This document shows, in pieces, positions 32,186-43,000 of a stretch of DNA of 64,000 nucleotides (its first letter is position 1; the number at the start of each line of letters is the position of its first letter). Source of the DNA: Auricularia sp. M13 (lineage: Eukaryota; Basidiomycota; Agaricomycetes; Auriculariales; Auriculariaceae); contig CM073204.1 of the NCBI GenBank assembly GCA_037042915.1, positions 992,001 through 1,056,000 on the forward strand. The letters run 5' to 3'. A model generated the notes under the pieces. The model searched no databases and was not told the origin of the DNA. It saw nothing but the letters and a program-made list of their open reading frames with translations. Both the position numbers and the translations under genes were made by a program.

Positions 32186-33523
32186 CTACCACGGGCTTGG
32201 CGGAGCACGCTCGATGGCTACATGTGGGACATGCGATCCGTGGTCCAGCGACTTGCGCGCAAACGCATATATCTCGCTGTCGTCGACCTCGTCAGCATCG
32301 CCATCGACGACCAGCGTCACCTCGCGCAGACGCGGGCACACCAGCACCTCGTCGAGCTCAACCTCGCCCATCGCAATACATTCCTGTCCGAGGTTCACGC
32401 GGAGTTGCATGAGGTTCGGCAGAGCGCGCACGCCTTCGCACAGGGCGGGCCACACAGTCGAGTGCACGTCGAGGCGCACGATGCGCGGCGCGAAGTTCGC
32501 GGGCGGCGCGAGCCACTCGGCCACCCACGCCGCGTGGTGCGTCGGGGGAAACATGAGCGTGCGCTCCCAGTGCGCGTGCGAGAGCGACGAGACGGTCACG
32601 CGCGCCTCCGCGGACGAGCTGGCGTCCGTCATCAAGAGCGCGAGGTCGTCCGTCGGGCGCTCGACCAGCTGCTCGACGAAGAGCTCCAGCGACTCCGACG
32701 CGATCGCGTCGACGATTACGACGTTGTCGATCGACCCGCCGGTGACGCCCTGCACCCAGCGCACGAGCGGGGACTGCTGCCCGCTGACGTGGAAATACTC
32801 GAGCTGGCGCGCGCCCTGCACCATCGGCGCTGTCGCAGTATCCGGCGACCATATCGGGCGCGGTATCGCGATGAGCATGTCGCGTAGGCGGGGGAAATGC
32901 GTGAACAGAGGATTGATGGTGCGTGCCATGTCCTCTGCGACGCGGATGTAGAACTCGACACTCTCCACTGCAGCGAATCCGGGCGGCGGCGCGGGAGGAA
33001 GTGTCAGCTCCGAGAGCAAGACATTGACGAGGTAAGGTGCAGTGCCGGCGAAAATGTTCACGGGCAGCTCATAAATCGGCAGGGCGTCGTCGTTCTCGGG
33101 CGGGTCGGGGTCATAAGTCAGCGCCAGCCTCCGCAGAATGGGCGCCGGACGGCACAGCGCGTTGTTGAAGAACTGCGCGTGGTCGGGATGCAGCAAGAGT
33201 ATCAACAACTCGCGGATGCGATGTAGCTGGCTCGCGATCGGCAGGAGCAGCCTGTGCTGCAGCTCCGGGTTTTCTTCCATGGTCTCGATGATGACGCATA
33301 CGGGGCTGTTTTGGCGGGCGTGCAAGCGCAGGAGGAAGAACTGGACGGCGCCGTCGCTGAGCTCGCTGTCGAATCGGATGTTGTCGCTGAATTCGGATGA
33401 CTCGCGCATGCACGCATCCCAGATGTGCGCCACCAGCCTGACCTCGAGTAGCTCCTCGAGATCGAGGTACGTGAAGACGTGCCCGAGCAGTTCGGGCATC
33501 GCGAGTGGGTGGTGATTGCTCAT
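32186..33523 (-). CDS. F-box domain protein
   Basis: This intronless frame of 445 residues starts MSNHHPLAMPELLGHVFTYL. Residues about 7-50 read as an F-box (PELLGHVFTYLDLEELLEVRLVAHIWDACM, given here in two pieces: PELLGHVFTYLDLEEL and LEVRLVAHIWDACM). This motif binds Skp1 in SCF ubiquitin ligases. The remaining 390 residues contain scattered Leu-rich segments but no clear LRR periodicity, as in many agaricomycete F-box paralogues thought to recruit substrates. The stop and start are both clear. The substrate is unknown. Confidence 0.85.
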   Translation of the reverse strand: MSNHHPLAMPELLGHVFTYLDLEELLEVRLVAHIWDACMRESSEFSDNIRFDSELSDGAVQFFLLRLHARQNSPVCVIIETMEENPELQHRLLLPIASQLHRIRELLILLLHPDHAQFFNNALCRPAPILRRLALTYDPDPPENDDALPIYELPVNIFAGTAPYLVNVLLSELTLPPAPPPGFAAVESVEFYIRVAEDMARTINPLFTHFPRLRDMLIAIPRPIWSPDTATAPMVQGARQLEYFHVSGQQSPLVRWVQGVTGGSIDNVVIVDAIASESLELFVEQLVERPTDDLALLMTDASSSAEARVTVSSLSHAHWERTLMFPPTHHAAWVAEWLAPPANFAPRIVRLDVHSTVWPALCEGVRALPNLMQLRVNLGQECIAMGEVELDEVLVCPRLREVTLVVDGDADEVDDSEIYAFARKSLDHGSHVPHVAIERAPPSPW

Positions 33524-34197
33524 CGTTGCTGTTACTAGGTAGACAGAGCCTCGACGACGCAGTACTTATGGGTTGCGCGCTGCAACAATGCAGTCCCTGC
33601 CCGAAGCCGAGATGCACGTGTGATAACCGCCGTGGCATGCTTCGCCCCGCTGCGGACTAATCCACGTTGCTTCTCGCTCGGCGCTACACAAGCTGCCTGT
33701 TGCCACAGATTGTGTCCTGCCTTGATCCCTGAACCCGGTGAGTTCCGATTTGGACAGTGCTTCTGCTTCTCTTGAGCGCTGATGTGCACAATAGGCGAAC
33801 ATGAGGTCCGCTCGTGATCACGTGTCTGCCGTGACGCGCGCGCCGGCACGCGCCTTGTTCATCTCCATGACGGTCGTCGTCCCCAGATCTACGACATCAG
33901 CGACAATACGTCCACATCGGTCTGGCCCTGCTCCAACACCCGGAAGTTCGTCTTGCGCCATCAATGTCACCGCCCACAGGCGCCGAAGGCACGATTGTAA
34001 CACGTATCAATTCGCACATCCCCGAAAATTACAGTACAGGTGAGGTTCATTTCCCGGACACACAACATTCGAAATTAACAGGCGGGAGAAACGCGGCCGT
34101 TCGATCGTGCAATATTCGGTACAAACTTCGGACTACAAGCCGGTGAGCCGCTCCTGAGTCCACGGATAAAAATATCGTAGCTACGACTGACCTTGGC
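33524..34197. other. Intergenic, nothing recognised
   Basis: This 674-bp stretch contains only short open frames in conflicting directions and no repeat I could identify. The part next to 33,524 is the likely F-box gene promoter. Confidence 0.5.
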
Positions 34198-34443
34198 TTA
34201 AGGAGCAGGGACGAGCAGAAGCGGCGCGCAGAGGGTGGCCATGCAGGCGCCGAGGCCGGCATTGCACGCCGCAACGCCCGCGACGGCTGCAGGTGCCGCG
34301 ACGACGGTGCCCATCGTCGCGCCAGCCGCAGCGTAACACGAGACGGCTGCGACGTTGCACCCGGTCTGGCAGAGCCCGTAGGCGATAAGGGATGCAGACG
34401 CCGGACCGGCGAGGGCGAGGGCGAGGACGGAGGTAGGCTTCAT
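34198..34443 (-). CDS. Small secreted protein, zygote-specific-protein-like family
   Basis: The ORF is 81 residues from the ATG at 34,443. An upstream in-frame ATG would give 112 residues, but the chosen start gives a clean signal peptide (MKPTSVLALALAGPASA). A TATAAAG box on the minus strand at about 34,503-34,509 supports this start. The mature part is small, Ala/Cys-rich and hydrophobic, with the pattern YGLCQTGCNVAAVSCYAAAG, then ACNAGLGACMA. This pattern is typical of fungal proteins annotated as zygote-specific (Zys3-like). The function in fungi is unknown. Five Cys residues are probably involved in disulphides. Confidence 0.75.
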   Translation of the reverse strand: MKPTSVLALALAGPASASLIAYGLCQTGCNVAAVSCYAAAGATMGTVVAAPAAVAGVAACNAGLGACMATLCAPLLLVPAP

Positions 34444-34502
34444 CTCACTGGCTGTTGGTCGCGGGGGGAAGCTGCTGACTGGGGAGCGGCTAGCCGGGGC
34501 GC

Positions 34503-34509
34503 TCTTTAT
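34503..34509 (-). promoter_or_regulatory. TATA box of the small secreted protein gene
   Basis: TATAAAG on the minus strand lies about 60 bp upstream of the preferred ATG. It fits the short start and excludes the upstream ATG as the main start. Confidence 0.6.
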
Positions 34510-34536
34510 AGCTCTTAGACACCCATTCAATTCCAT

Positions 34537-34989
34537 AGAAGCGGTTCCGCTGTCTCCCTCTTTTGAGGAGAGGGGCAGCGGCTAGGCTGTTGACAGCCCA
34601 ACTGGGAAGGTACGTCTGTCTGTACCCGCCTACATCGAGCAACTGGTGTGACCCTTCCCACGGCTCCGACGGTGTTAGTGCACAACGAAATTAATTCTCC
34701 TACAAGAAATGAACGCGACTGAGGAACCTTGCTACAAGAGAACACGGCTTGTACTCGCTGGCCGATAACAATTGCGCTCTCACCTCAACTCGGCTCCAAG
34801 ATAGACATTCATTCCGCACGACCCTCCAATCCCCTGTCAAGGAGCGCTAGCACTGCACGGCAACCTTCAACCGTTCTCTGTTCCTCGCGTGCGTGTGGCA
34901 ACGTCGCGGCAGTTCATCCGATTCTGTTCTGACTCGATTTTATTATTTTACAGGAAATGTTTTTCAATCTACTAACGGCCGCACGTCGA
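34537..34989. other. Intergenic, nothing recognised
   Basis: There are no open frames with recognisable motifs and no repeats seen. The stretch includes the upstream region of the small secreted protein gene. Confidence 0.45.
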
Positions 34990-35813
34990 CTATCTATAGC
35001 TGTTCGCGACATGCCGCTCAATCTGGCGGACAGCCCGAGCTGCCAAGCTCGCATATTCAGACGGTTGTACGTGTCTCGATATCGCGAAGTCCGCTGGCAG
35101 TTGAGCACCTGACCCAATGGCAGACAACGCGTCTTGCCAGCCTCCGTAAGTATGAATCGCAAGGATCTCCCGAGGCTGAAAACCCTCACCCTCGCTGATC
35201 CACGACGGCGCAAACGTTCGAATGACAAGGTCCGGGTACTGCGTCGCCAATTGCGACGCCTGTTGTATAAGGCGAGGCGTCAGCGCTGCGGGCTTCGGAT
35301 GCAGTGGAAACTCGCCAACATATTGGGCGTACCAGTGGTACGGTTTGCGGTTGCGTCGTTGCTGACGGAAACGACGAGTTTGCGCAGGCCGGCTCGTATC
35401 AGCGGCAGGAAGGCGAGGAATATGCGCAGAAAGGAAGCCTCTGCGTCTTCGGGCATTGCGGAAGTCTTGTCTTGCAGGTCCTTCATAACATGCAATGTTA
35501 TCATCTGAGGTTCTGACGAGTAGAGGTGTAAATGAGTACGTACTGCACTGTTAATGAGTATGTCCACGCCGCGGGGACGAACGATCGCGCTTGTCGCCGC
35601 TACCGCCGCCTGCACAGATTCGTCGCTGCGATCGTCGAGCGAGACGATGTGCACGTTTCTGTGCTGTGCTGCCAGTTCAAGGAGACTTGTCGCGGCCGAA
35701 GGTACTCGGTAAGTCGCGATTACGGTGTTGGGCGGACTCGTTGCCAGAGCAAGCTGCCGCGCGAGCTCGAGTCCGATGCCACGCGATGCACTGCGTCCGG
35801 AAGTCTTCATCAT
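34990..35813 (-). pseudogene. Decayed short-chain dehydrogenase/reductase (SDR)
   Basis: The minus-strand frame from 35,813 contains SDR-like pieces: SRGIGLELARQL (remnant of the TGxxxGIG cofactor loop), a VDILIN segment (the usual NNAG position) and FLPLIRAGLRKLVVSVSND (central strand and helix). The C-terminal part continues in another frame (34,990-35,340, with PKPAALTPRL and DLVIRTFAPSW). The first glycine motif is degraded, and the catalytic YxxxK is replaced around HPKPAAL. A 42-nt intron may lie near the ILINSA segment. The need for a frame change and the lost catalytic residues suggest a pseudogene. An intact but unrelated SDR lies at 56,528-57,834. Confidence 0.6.
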
Positions 35814-36617
35814 TCGATGCAGAGTGCAAGAGGAGCGAGGCGGACGCTTACCCGATTATAAGCCAGACGGACATAGCGGAGTGAGGCACGAGATGTGAGA
35901 TTTATGGGCGATGATGCATGGGGGATTTATATCTGACCGGTGGCCGTCCCGATACACTGCTGACTAAGACCCTGAGTCATTGTTCGAGCATAAGCCGATG
36001 TGATGCTTTGTCATCCGGGCTCCGCGACCATCCGATCCAGTTCCATTGGACCGAGCCAATCGCATCGACAATGAGCTTTATTTCACGGAAAGAAGTACAG
36101 ATACAAGGGATGGGTATTAGATCTCAGCTGCCATGGGACTGTTGAGTGCGAAGATACATTATTCGATATCATCGGTCGGCAGGTACAGTAGCTCCTTGTA
36201 AATTTTTGGACACTGTTATAGCCTGAGGAGACCTCGCGAGTCGGAAGCTGGAAACTGTCGTCTTATCCTCTGTCATTTTCAATGGACTGGAAGAGCGTGT
36301 GGCCATGTAACGGATTGCTGCAGATACAGAAAGACAACCTGAGATTATACAGTAACGTATGAGCTAGATGGCTATTTCTCTGACTGCATCCAAGCCATTG
36401 GAGAAAGCCCATTCTGAATTTTGACGGTGTGCTGTTCGAGAGATGATCCTGCTCGGAACGGAGACTCGGCGCCCTTCCAAATCTGTCGTGATCTACGGAG
36501 CGGCTGTGCTTGGCAACGGATTGACGGAAGCTGCGCCGGAGCTCTTCTGCGTCTTGTCTTTTGCCTTTCTCCTTCGCCCAGCTCTTTATTCTTTGTTTTA
36601 TTTCATTTTCTGCAGCA
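35814..36617. other. Intergenic between the SDR pseudogene and the thaumatin-like gene
   Basis: No gene is recognised. The last 100 bp are T/C-rich and precede the ATG of the thaumatin-like gene, consistent with a fungal core promoter. A CTGCAG just before the ATG could also be the acceptor of a 5' UTR intron. Confidence 0.45.
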
Positions 36618-37732
36618 ATGGTGCCGCTCAAGCCCGCCTTTGCCGCCCTTCTTCTCGTCCTCGGCGTCCTGGCGGACCACGAGGTCACTTTTATCAACAA
36701 GTGCCCGTTCAACGTCCAGCCGATGTGGAAGCGCTACGTATATGTTTTCCCGCCTGCTGTCAAACACTGCTGACGCATGACGCGCTACAGTTTGACCAGG
36801 AAACGCGCGGCAACACGATCGGGCCTGGCGAATCGTTCAAGACGACCGTGCCCGAGATCTGGGACGCTGGCCGGTTCTACGTCCAGGACTCGGCCAACAC
36901 GTGCCTAATGCCCGACGGCGAGCGTACGTCCCACACAGTCCAAGCACGGCGCGTCTCCCCTGACTGCTTTAGGCTGCACGCTGCTTGAGTGCAGCTTTGG
37001 CCCGGAGCAGCCCCGCTTCTGGCAGTGCAACATCAGCGTCATCACCGTGCGTCTCGACAGCCCCTCTCTATTGTAAGCGTGTGTCCAATGATTGTCGCGT
37101 TGCGCTGCGCAGGGATTCAACGTCCCGATGAGCTACAAGTTCACCGACGGCGGGTGCACGGGGCCACATGGATGGGCTTGGTGCGTCACGCGTGTCGCGT
37201 TGTGAATGAGCTTTTGACAGGCGACTAACATCCGGAACTGCGCAGCGCGACGGCGGACTGCTCGATCCAGGACGCGTACAGGCCGGAGGGCTGCGACGGC
37301 TGTCTGAATCAGTGCAACACCAACTCAGTCGGCGTCGAGATCACGCTCTGCCAGGACGGCGCGCCCGTCCCCGACTTCCCGCGCGCAGAGCCGCCACCAC
37401 CGCCCCCGGCTCCCGAGCCTGCGCCTGCGCCAGAGCCCGCTCCCGCTCCCGAACCTGCCCCGGAGCCTGCCCCAGAGCCTGAGCCTGCCCCGGAGCCTGC
37501 TCCCGAGCCAGAGCCTGCGCCTGAGCCAGAGCCTGCTCCCGAACCTGCACCAGAGCCTGCGCCCGCCCCGGAGCCCGAGCCTACGCCTACGCAGGCACCC
37601 GCACCGCCGGAGGAGACGACCCAAGCACCCGCGCCGCCGCCAGAGACCGAAGCGCCGGCGCCGACCCCAGCGCCGACCGCCTGCAAGAAGAAGAGGCGCG
37701 AGTTCCGCCGTTTGCGTGCCAGGGGCCTTTGA
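36618..37732 (+). CDS. Secreted thaumatin-like protein with a Pro/Glu/Ala repeat tail
   Basis: Exons: 36618-36737, 36791-36923, 36973-37046, 37113-37180, 37246-37732, joining in frame to 293 residues. Residues 1-19 form a signal peptide (MVPLKPAFAALLLVLGVLA). Residues about 20-165 are Cys-rich with thaumatin-like elements: VTFINKCPFNVQP, an IGPGESF turn, EIWDAGRFYVQD, and then a series of Cys pairs. Residues about 170-265 are a low-complexity repeat of Pro-Glu-Pro-Ala units. The C-terminus is short and basic (KKKRREFRRLR). Thaumatin-like proteins of fungi are extracellular and often bind or cut beta-glucans. The tail may be glycosylated or act as a wall spacer. Four introns of 49-66 nt have consensus splice sites. 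Confidence 0.75.
37420..37585 (+). repeat. Coding minisatellite (Pro-Glu-Pro-Ala units) in the thaumatin-like gene
   Basis: Units of about 12-18 nt of the type CCTGCCCCAGAG are repeated in frame. Length variation between strains is expected for such repeats. Confidence 0.8.
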
Positions 37733-38130
37733 AGTGCTCTAGCCAGCTGCCGGAGTAACCTTTTGTATTTAAGTATTATTTGGAGTTGACCCGTTTCAAC
37801 ATAAGCCAGAACTCGAGCAGCGTCGCAGGGCACGCAGCGGACTAGGCAATACGAGCGAGAGGCGTTAGACCACTTGTCAGGTGACAATACGAGGACGTTG
37901 CGCTTGGCGTCTGGGTGTTCATCGTGCTGCTCGTGCAAACGATGATTCCCGCACGAGTGGCTTGCAGCTTGCAGCGTATCTGACGCCGGCGCAACAGCAG
38001 ACTCTAGAGGTGCTATCCGAGCAGAATGAGCTCTTGTGACGTGAGAAGCGGTCAAGATCGGATGACCGAGCTTTTCAAGCTCAGTTAGGCTAGCGAACTT
38101 ACCTCCAGGTAACTATATCCTCCCCCCACA
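37733..38130. other. Intergenic, nothing recognised
   Basis: This is the downstream flank of the thaumatin-like gene, with no repeat or open frame of interest before the dispersed repeat starts at 38,131. Confidence 0.45.
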
Positions 38131-38577
38131 ATAATCAGATGACCTCATTTTCATTAAATATCGTCGCCCTGTCCGTGCACTGGGAACGGACAACTGAAGT
38201 CACTGAATGGCAATAAATGCTGGTATGCTACTTTTAACTTGTTCCAATAGCGAATGCTACATATACAGGGCGATCTGCGAGAAATCTCGAATAGAGCATC
38301 CTGATCATAATGAGCTACCCATGAATGCGTCTTTGGTCGAAATATTGCTCCCTCTTGAGTCTCAGTATCCGGCCCGAGTTAGTAGCCGAGTCGCGTGAAT
38401 CCCGTCGCTGCACAAGGTCACCAAGCAACCACACATGCGTAAGCGCGCTTGCGGGTGCAGACTTCGACTATAAGCCTCGAGTAGGTCTGGAATAACACGC
38501 TCATTTAAGACTCTTTGAATGAATTCATCCTTCCATATTATGAAGATAGCGCGGATCCGGAGGGCAGCCGGGATCAT
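38131..38577 (-). repeat. Dispersed gene-fragment repeat, copy A (inverted relative to copy B at 60 kb)
   Basis: The minus strand of this segment matches 60,020-60,432 on the plus strand closely, for example through the shared words CGAAGTCTGCACCCGCAAGC and GGTTGCTTGGTGACC. On the minus strand, 38,362-38,577 is open for 71 residues and reads IPDLLEAYSRSLHPQARLRM then CGCLVTLCSDG, resembling one helical repeat of an ARM/HEAT-type protein. Copy B has lost this frame. This is probably a duplicated or transposed piece of a host gene. Confidence 0.75.
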
Positions 38578-39076
38578 ACAGTATTCCAGATGTGAACTTT
38601 ATGCAGGCTGCAATGTATCCAAGACAGTATCATTATGGTGACTGCAGGAGCGGGAGCGGCGATCATCTCCAGCGCCCCCTCTCACCGCGCCATGTCATGG
38701 ATATGCACGCACCGAATACTTAGTAGACTCTAGTGCGAAGTTGGACTTTACTGTAAAATAGCTGCGTTGGGCGTTGGATGTTGCCGTTGGCGGCGTCTGG
38801 AATCCGGGATGAGATCGTTCGTGGTTAGTATAGACGTTTAATTGTCGATGAACATGATGAGCGTGTGCGATGCAAGAGTTCAGCAGCTGAGGAAGAATTT
38901 GAAGCCGATCCCGACGTGGGGTGTCGGTGCTGAAGACCTGGAGGTGGAGAGGGCGCGCATTGACAGTGATAATAAGGGAGGGCGCGTATATGATACTCTA
39001 CTTACCTACTGTAACTGGCCATGGAGCCTACTGTATCTTCACCATTAGAGTACTGCAGCCGAGGTGTGGCGTCTGT
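38578..39076. other. Intergenic, nothing recognised
   Basis: The stretch is AT-moderate DNA without a gene. Its last 9 bp (39,068-39,076) are the left target duplication of the adjacent miniature transposon. Confidence 0.5.
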
Positions 39077-39603
39077 TAGTCTGTATCAATTCAGCATCCG
39101 ACACCGCTGGTCGGCCTTCGCTGCGGCACGTGATCTCAGCACGCCGATTGCCGACGCGTTTGGCAAGCCCTCTTCACTTCCTGGGGCGTCTATAATGCTT
39201 AAAATTGATTATATGACATTCTTTCACCGATTTCGGGTCGAGAAAGGGAGTAGAACGATGTTGCGGACGGTTTCAACGATTTCGATCGACAAGTGCCGTT
39301 AGGCGCCCGATAACCCTCTGCTGAGCGTGGGAGTCGATGGAAGGCAATTGAGCCCCCTGAATCTATTATATTACAATTTTAAGGTATTTTAAACACCAAC
39401 TGTCTCGCTATATGGACTCAAAGTGCTCAGATTGCTGGGAGAAATTATTTTTGAATTATTTTTCGGCTTCCGGCTTGAGCCGTCAGATCTGCGCCATCAC
39501 CGGTTTTGACCGAAGGCCGACCAGCGATCAGGCAGGCGCGTTTTGATGCAGACTTTACATTTGGAACGATTATCTTCCTTCGTAAAGTCTGCAAAGGAGA
39601 CTA
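39077..39603 (+). mobile_element. Miniature DNA transposon (MITE), copy A, 9-bp target duplication
   Basis: This 527-bp element begins TAGTCTGTATC and ends GGAGACTA, so its tips are the inverted pair TAGTCT/AGACTA. It is flanked by the perfect 9-bp direct repeat GGCGTCTGT at 39,068-39,076 and 39,604-39,612. Near its right end lies a perfect 11-bp hairpin stem (39,548-39,558 with 39,582-39,592, GCAGACTTTAC/GTAAAGTCTGC). It is non-coding. It is related along much of its length to the inverted copy at 52,204-52,719. A 9-bp duplication is typical of Mutator-like elements, so a non-autonomous MULE is the best guess. Confidence 0.8.
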
Positions 39604-39612
39604 GGCGTCTGT

Positions 39613-40030
39613 TGGCCATCTCAAGAGCATGAATAGACTATAGCCAGATCGAAAATGCAAGCGCCCGCGAATGGACCGCCACAAGTCTGGATTCTGAAGG
39701 TGGCATGCGACAGCTGGAAGTTTACGGTCATGTTGCGTGGAAGAGCGAGGAAGAGATTTATTTTGACGCCGCTGATGACGTTGGGCGGCCGGTCGGCGCT
39801 TGGCAATGGCATCGCCGCAAGCAGTGCAACGCATTGCCGACGCCAACGCCGAGCTGCGCGAGGACCAAGTAGGTACAGTGCGCACCGGGCGCAGTCTGCA
39901 CACCCTCGTCCTCACTGCCCAATACAGTATTGCGCGAGGCAGGCAGTGTATGCGGCGCCGATCGATGCAGAGCAAGTCGGTCTTAGCCGTCGGGCCTCTC
40001 TTCCCGTCTCCTGTCTCCTGTCCGTCTACA
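39613..40030. other. Upstream region of the SKT5 gene
   Basis: This is probably promoter and 5' UTR. A short open frame from an ATG near 39,800 (about 23 codons, then a GTAGGT donor-like word) might be an upstream ORF or a 5' exon. Nothing else is recognised. Confidence 0.4.
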
Positions 40031-43000
40031 ATGGCCGCGCCGCCTCTTCCCCCCCGGCCGTTCGAGCTCTACCCGGCGCACAGCAGCGACGACAGGGGGG
40101 ACGCGCCGCCGCCCGTGCCGCCTCTGCCGCCGAACTTCACGTACGACCCCGTGTTCGACGCGCCCGCGCCGCCGCACTGGGAGGACCCGCTCGTCGCGCC
40201 GCGTCCGTTCCGGTATGATCCTGGCATCCCGCAGGATGTGCGTGGAAAGGCGTGTAAAGGCTGTTGTTGACGGTTGCTGATGTAAAGTGGGTGGGGAGGT
40301 GTAGATGGCTCAGCAGCTCGAGAACCGCGTCGCGTCGCCGTTGGGAGTGGGAGCGCCGCCGCCGATACCGAGTTTCCCGGATCCGTATGTTGGCGGTGCG
40401 TACCGGCCTTGGCGACGAATACGGGCTGATGGTGGATGGTGGGTTGGACAGGCTTCGCGCCGCCCAGGAGCCTCCCGACGCCCGTCCCGCCGCACGCGCC
40501 CGCCTACGCGCCGCCGCCGCCCCATTTCCTGCAGTCGCCCGGCCCGCCGCCGCCGTACGTCCAGTCATGCTATTATTATCTCCAGGCATCTAATCTAATC
40601 CTGACTCCAGGTTCCCACAGCAGCAGCCATCGTACGTCCCCTCCAGCCCGCCCGCCCAGTCGTGTCCTCATGCCAAGCGCCCGCGCAGGTTCCCGCAGCA
40701 CTCGCCGCACAGCTCCTTCTCCTCGCTGCGCCCGTCCAGCTTCCTCGCGCCCACACCCCCGCGCACGCCCGTCCTCCCCTCGCCCTCGCCCGCCCCGCCC
40801 GCCCCGTCGCAATTCGCCCCTACCGCGGTCAATGGCGCGCCGGTGCTGGAGATGCCGCGGCCGACCGTGCAGTCGCTCTCGGACGCCTTGCCCACTCTCG
40901 GCGCGGACGCCGAGAAGAAGGCGGCGTGGGCCAAGGAGGTGCTCGCGCTCGTCGAGCGCACCCATGCCGCTGCCGCTGGTAAGGGCAGCGTGATCGTCGA
41001 CCCCGCCCTGAATGCGCTTGTGGAGCGCGCCATTGCGTTCGTGCTCGAGGGCGCGGCGGCCAACCCGCCTGGTGCGTAGATGTGCTGAGGAATGCGGAAC
41101 GATGGGGTGCTGATGATGGGTTCGACCGATAGTGCCGCTTGCGCTGTATTTGAGGGGGACGTTGGCGAATACGGGATCCTTCCCGACGTTCGTCGCGAAG
41201 AATCCGCGCGAGGCGTTCAGGTGAGTCCCGGTCCCGGTCGCGCGCTTCGGATGGATGGTTGCGCTGACGCCTCGCGCGCTGCACAGAGACTTCGACGCGG
41301 CGGCGCGCGCGGGACATGTGCCCGCGTGGTTCAACATCGCGCGCGACTACGAGGCCGTGGGCGACGTCGAGCGCGCCAAGCATGCGCTCGACCGCGGCGC
41401 GCGCGCGGGCAGTGAGGCGTGTTATTATGTGCGTGCGCTTCGTCTCTCTTCCGACCTGCTGCTGCTGCTGACGATTTCTTCTTCTTCTTCTGCGCTCCTC
41501 TGAATCGGCTGTGTGACTACTCGACCGCGTTCGACCACTCGACCGTATGGCTCGCCTTGCACCTCGACGTCGACTACATTTGGCCTTCCACTTCGACCTC
41601 GACCGCCCGGATCGCCTTCCACTCGTCCGTCTGGCTCGCCTCCCGCTCAACCTCGTTCGTTCGCCTCCGGCTCGCCGCGCAAACAGCGCCTGGGGATGGC
41701 GCACCTGCTCGGCCAGCTGGGCTTCGCGGCGGACGCGCCGACGGCGCTGCCGCTGCTGCACCGCGCGGCGCAGCTCGCGAGCGCGGACGTGCCGCAGCCT
41801 GCTTATGTGCGTGTCTTGCGTTGTTGTTGTTTTTTTTTTCCTTGCTTCGTTGGTTTTTGTTGTTTCGTGCTTGCTTCATTCGTTTCTTTCTGTCGTTTCC
41901 TTTTCTGCGTCGTCGGTCCCCTTTGCTTCGTTGGGTTGGTCGTTGGTCGTTGGTTGTTGGTTGGTCGATGGAGCGCTGTCGTGGACGATTGTTCGGTGTC
42001 GCGCGGTGTCGGACGATCGTTCGCTGTCGCGCTGTGTCGCTGCGCTCTCGCCGTCCTCTTCTCGCCCCAACGCCTTCCTTTCGTCCCCCCCAGTGGCCTT
42101 GTCGCCCTGCATCTACACTTCCCGATCGTTCTGCCACTGCGCCGCTCGCTCGCGGGGGACATTCCCCAACCAGCACGGCCCGTTCTGCTTTTGCTCCATC
42201 GCGTCACCGGCAGGCAGGAACTTGTTCACACGCAGCCTGGCGTCTGCATTGCTGCCAGCGATGTCGGGCGCCGGGCCTACTGGGTCGAGCGCGCCGACGG
42301 CGATGGTGGGCGCGCTGCTGGCTAGGCCGGCTACGTCGAGCGCAGACGTTGCGTTCGCGGGCGCAGACCACGCGTTGGCGAGCGCCGGGCCTGCGTTGGC
42401 GAGCGCGGACCTTGCGTTGGCGCGCGCGGTGCCTGCGTTGGCGAGCGCGGAGCTCGCGTTGGCGAGCGCGGAACCAGCGATGTCGAGCGCGGAATCAGCG
42501 ATGTCGAGCGCGGAATCAGCGATGTCGAGCGCACAGCTCGCATTGGTGGGCGCAGGCAGACCTTGCGTTGGCCAGCGCAGACCTCGTGTTGGCGGACGTG
42601 AGCCGCGTCTTGCGGAGGCGACGCTGGCCTTGCGTTCGCAGAGCGCGCGCTGCGTGCGCCAAGGCCGAGCACTGGCGCTGTTTATCGTCTGGGCGGTCGA
42701 GCTGCCGTATCTTGGGAGGGTAGACGCTGGTCGGCCGAGCGAGCGGTGCGTGCACGCTTCGAGAGCCAGTGCAGCTTGCCCTCCCGCGCGGTTGCGGGAT
42801 CTTCTGCTTGTGTGCGCGCCGAACAGAGCCCCGCTCTTGACGTCTTCCGCGCTATCGCGACTTGCGTCGAAGTTGGGGCCGCGCCCTGGCCCGACTGCCT
42901 GCCAACCTCGAGACTGCGCGCTGGCACTCGCTTTCGTTGATTTCTCCTCTCTACTTCCCATCATCGTCGCCCGCACCCACCTTCATCGTCGCCCGCACAC

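Noticed and set aside
39077-39603. Helitron end (hairpin followed by CTAG)
   Set aside because: The hairpin plus CTAG looked Helitron-like, but both copies have perfect 9-bp target duplications and inverted tips, which Helitrons lack.
40436-40993. Alternative Ser/Arg/Pro-rich frames over SKT5 exons 3-4
   Set aside because: They are shadows. The chosen splicing keeps one frame through to the Sel1 repeats and the CVIM end.
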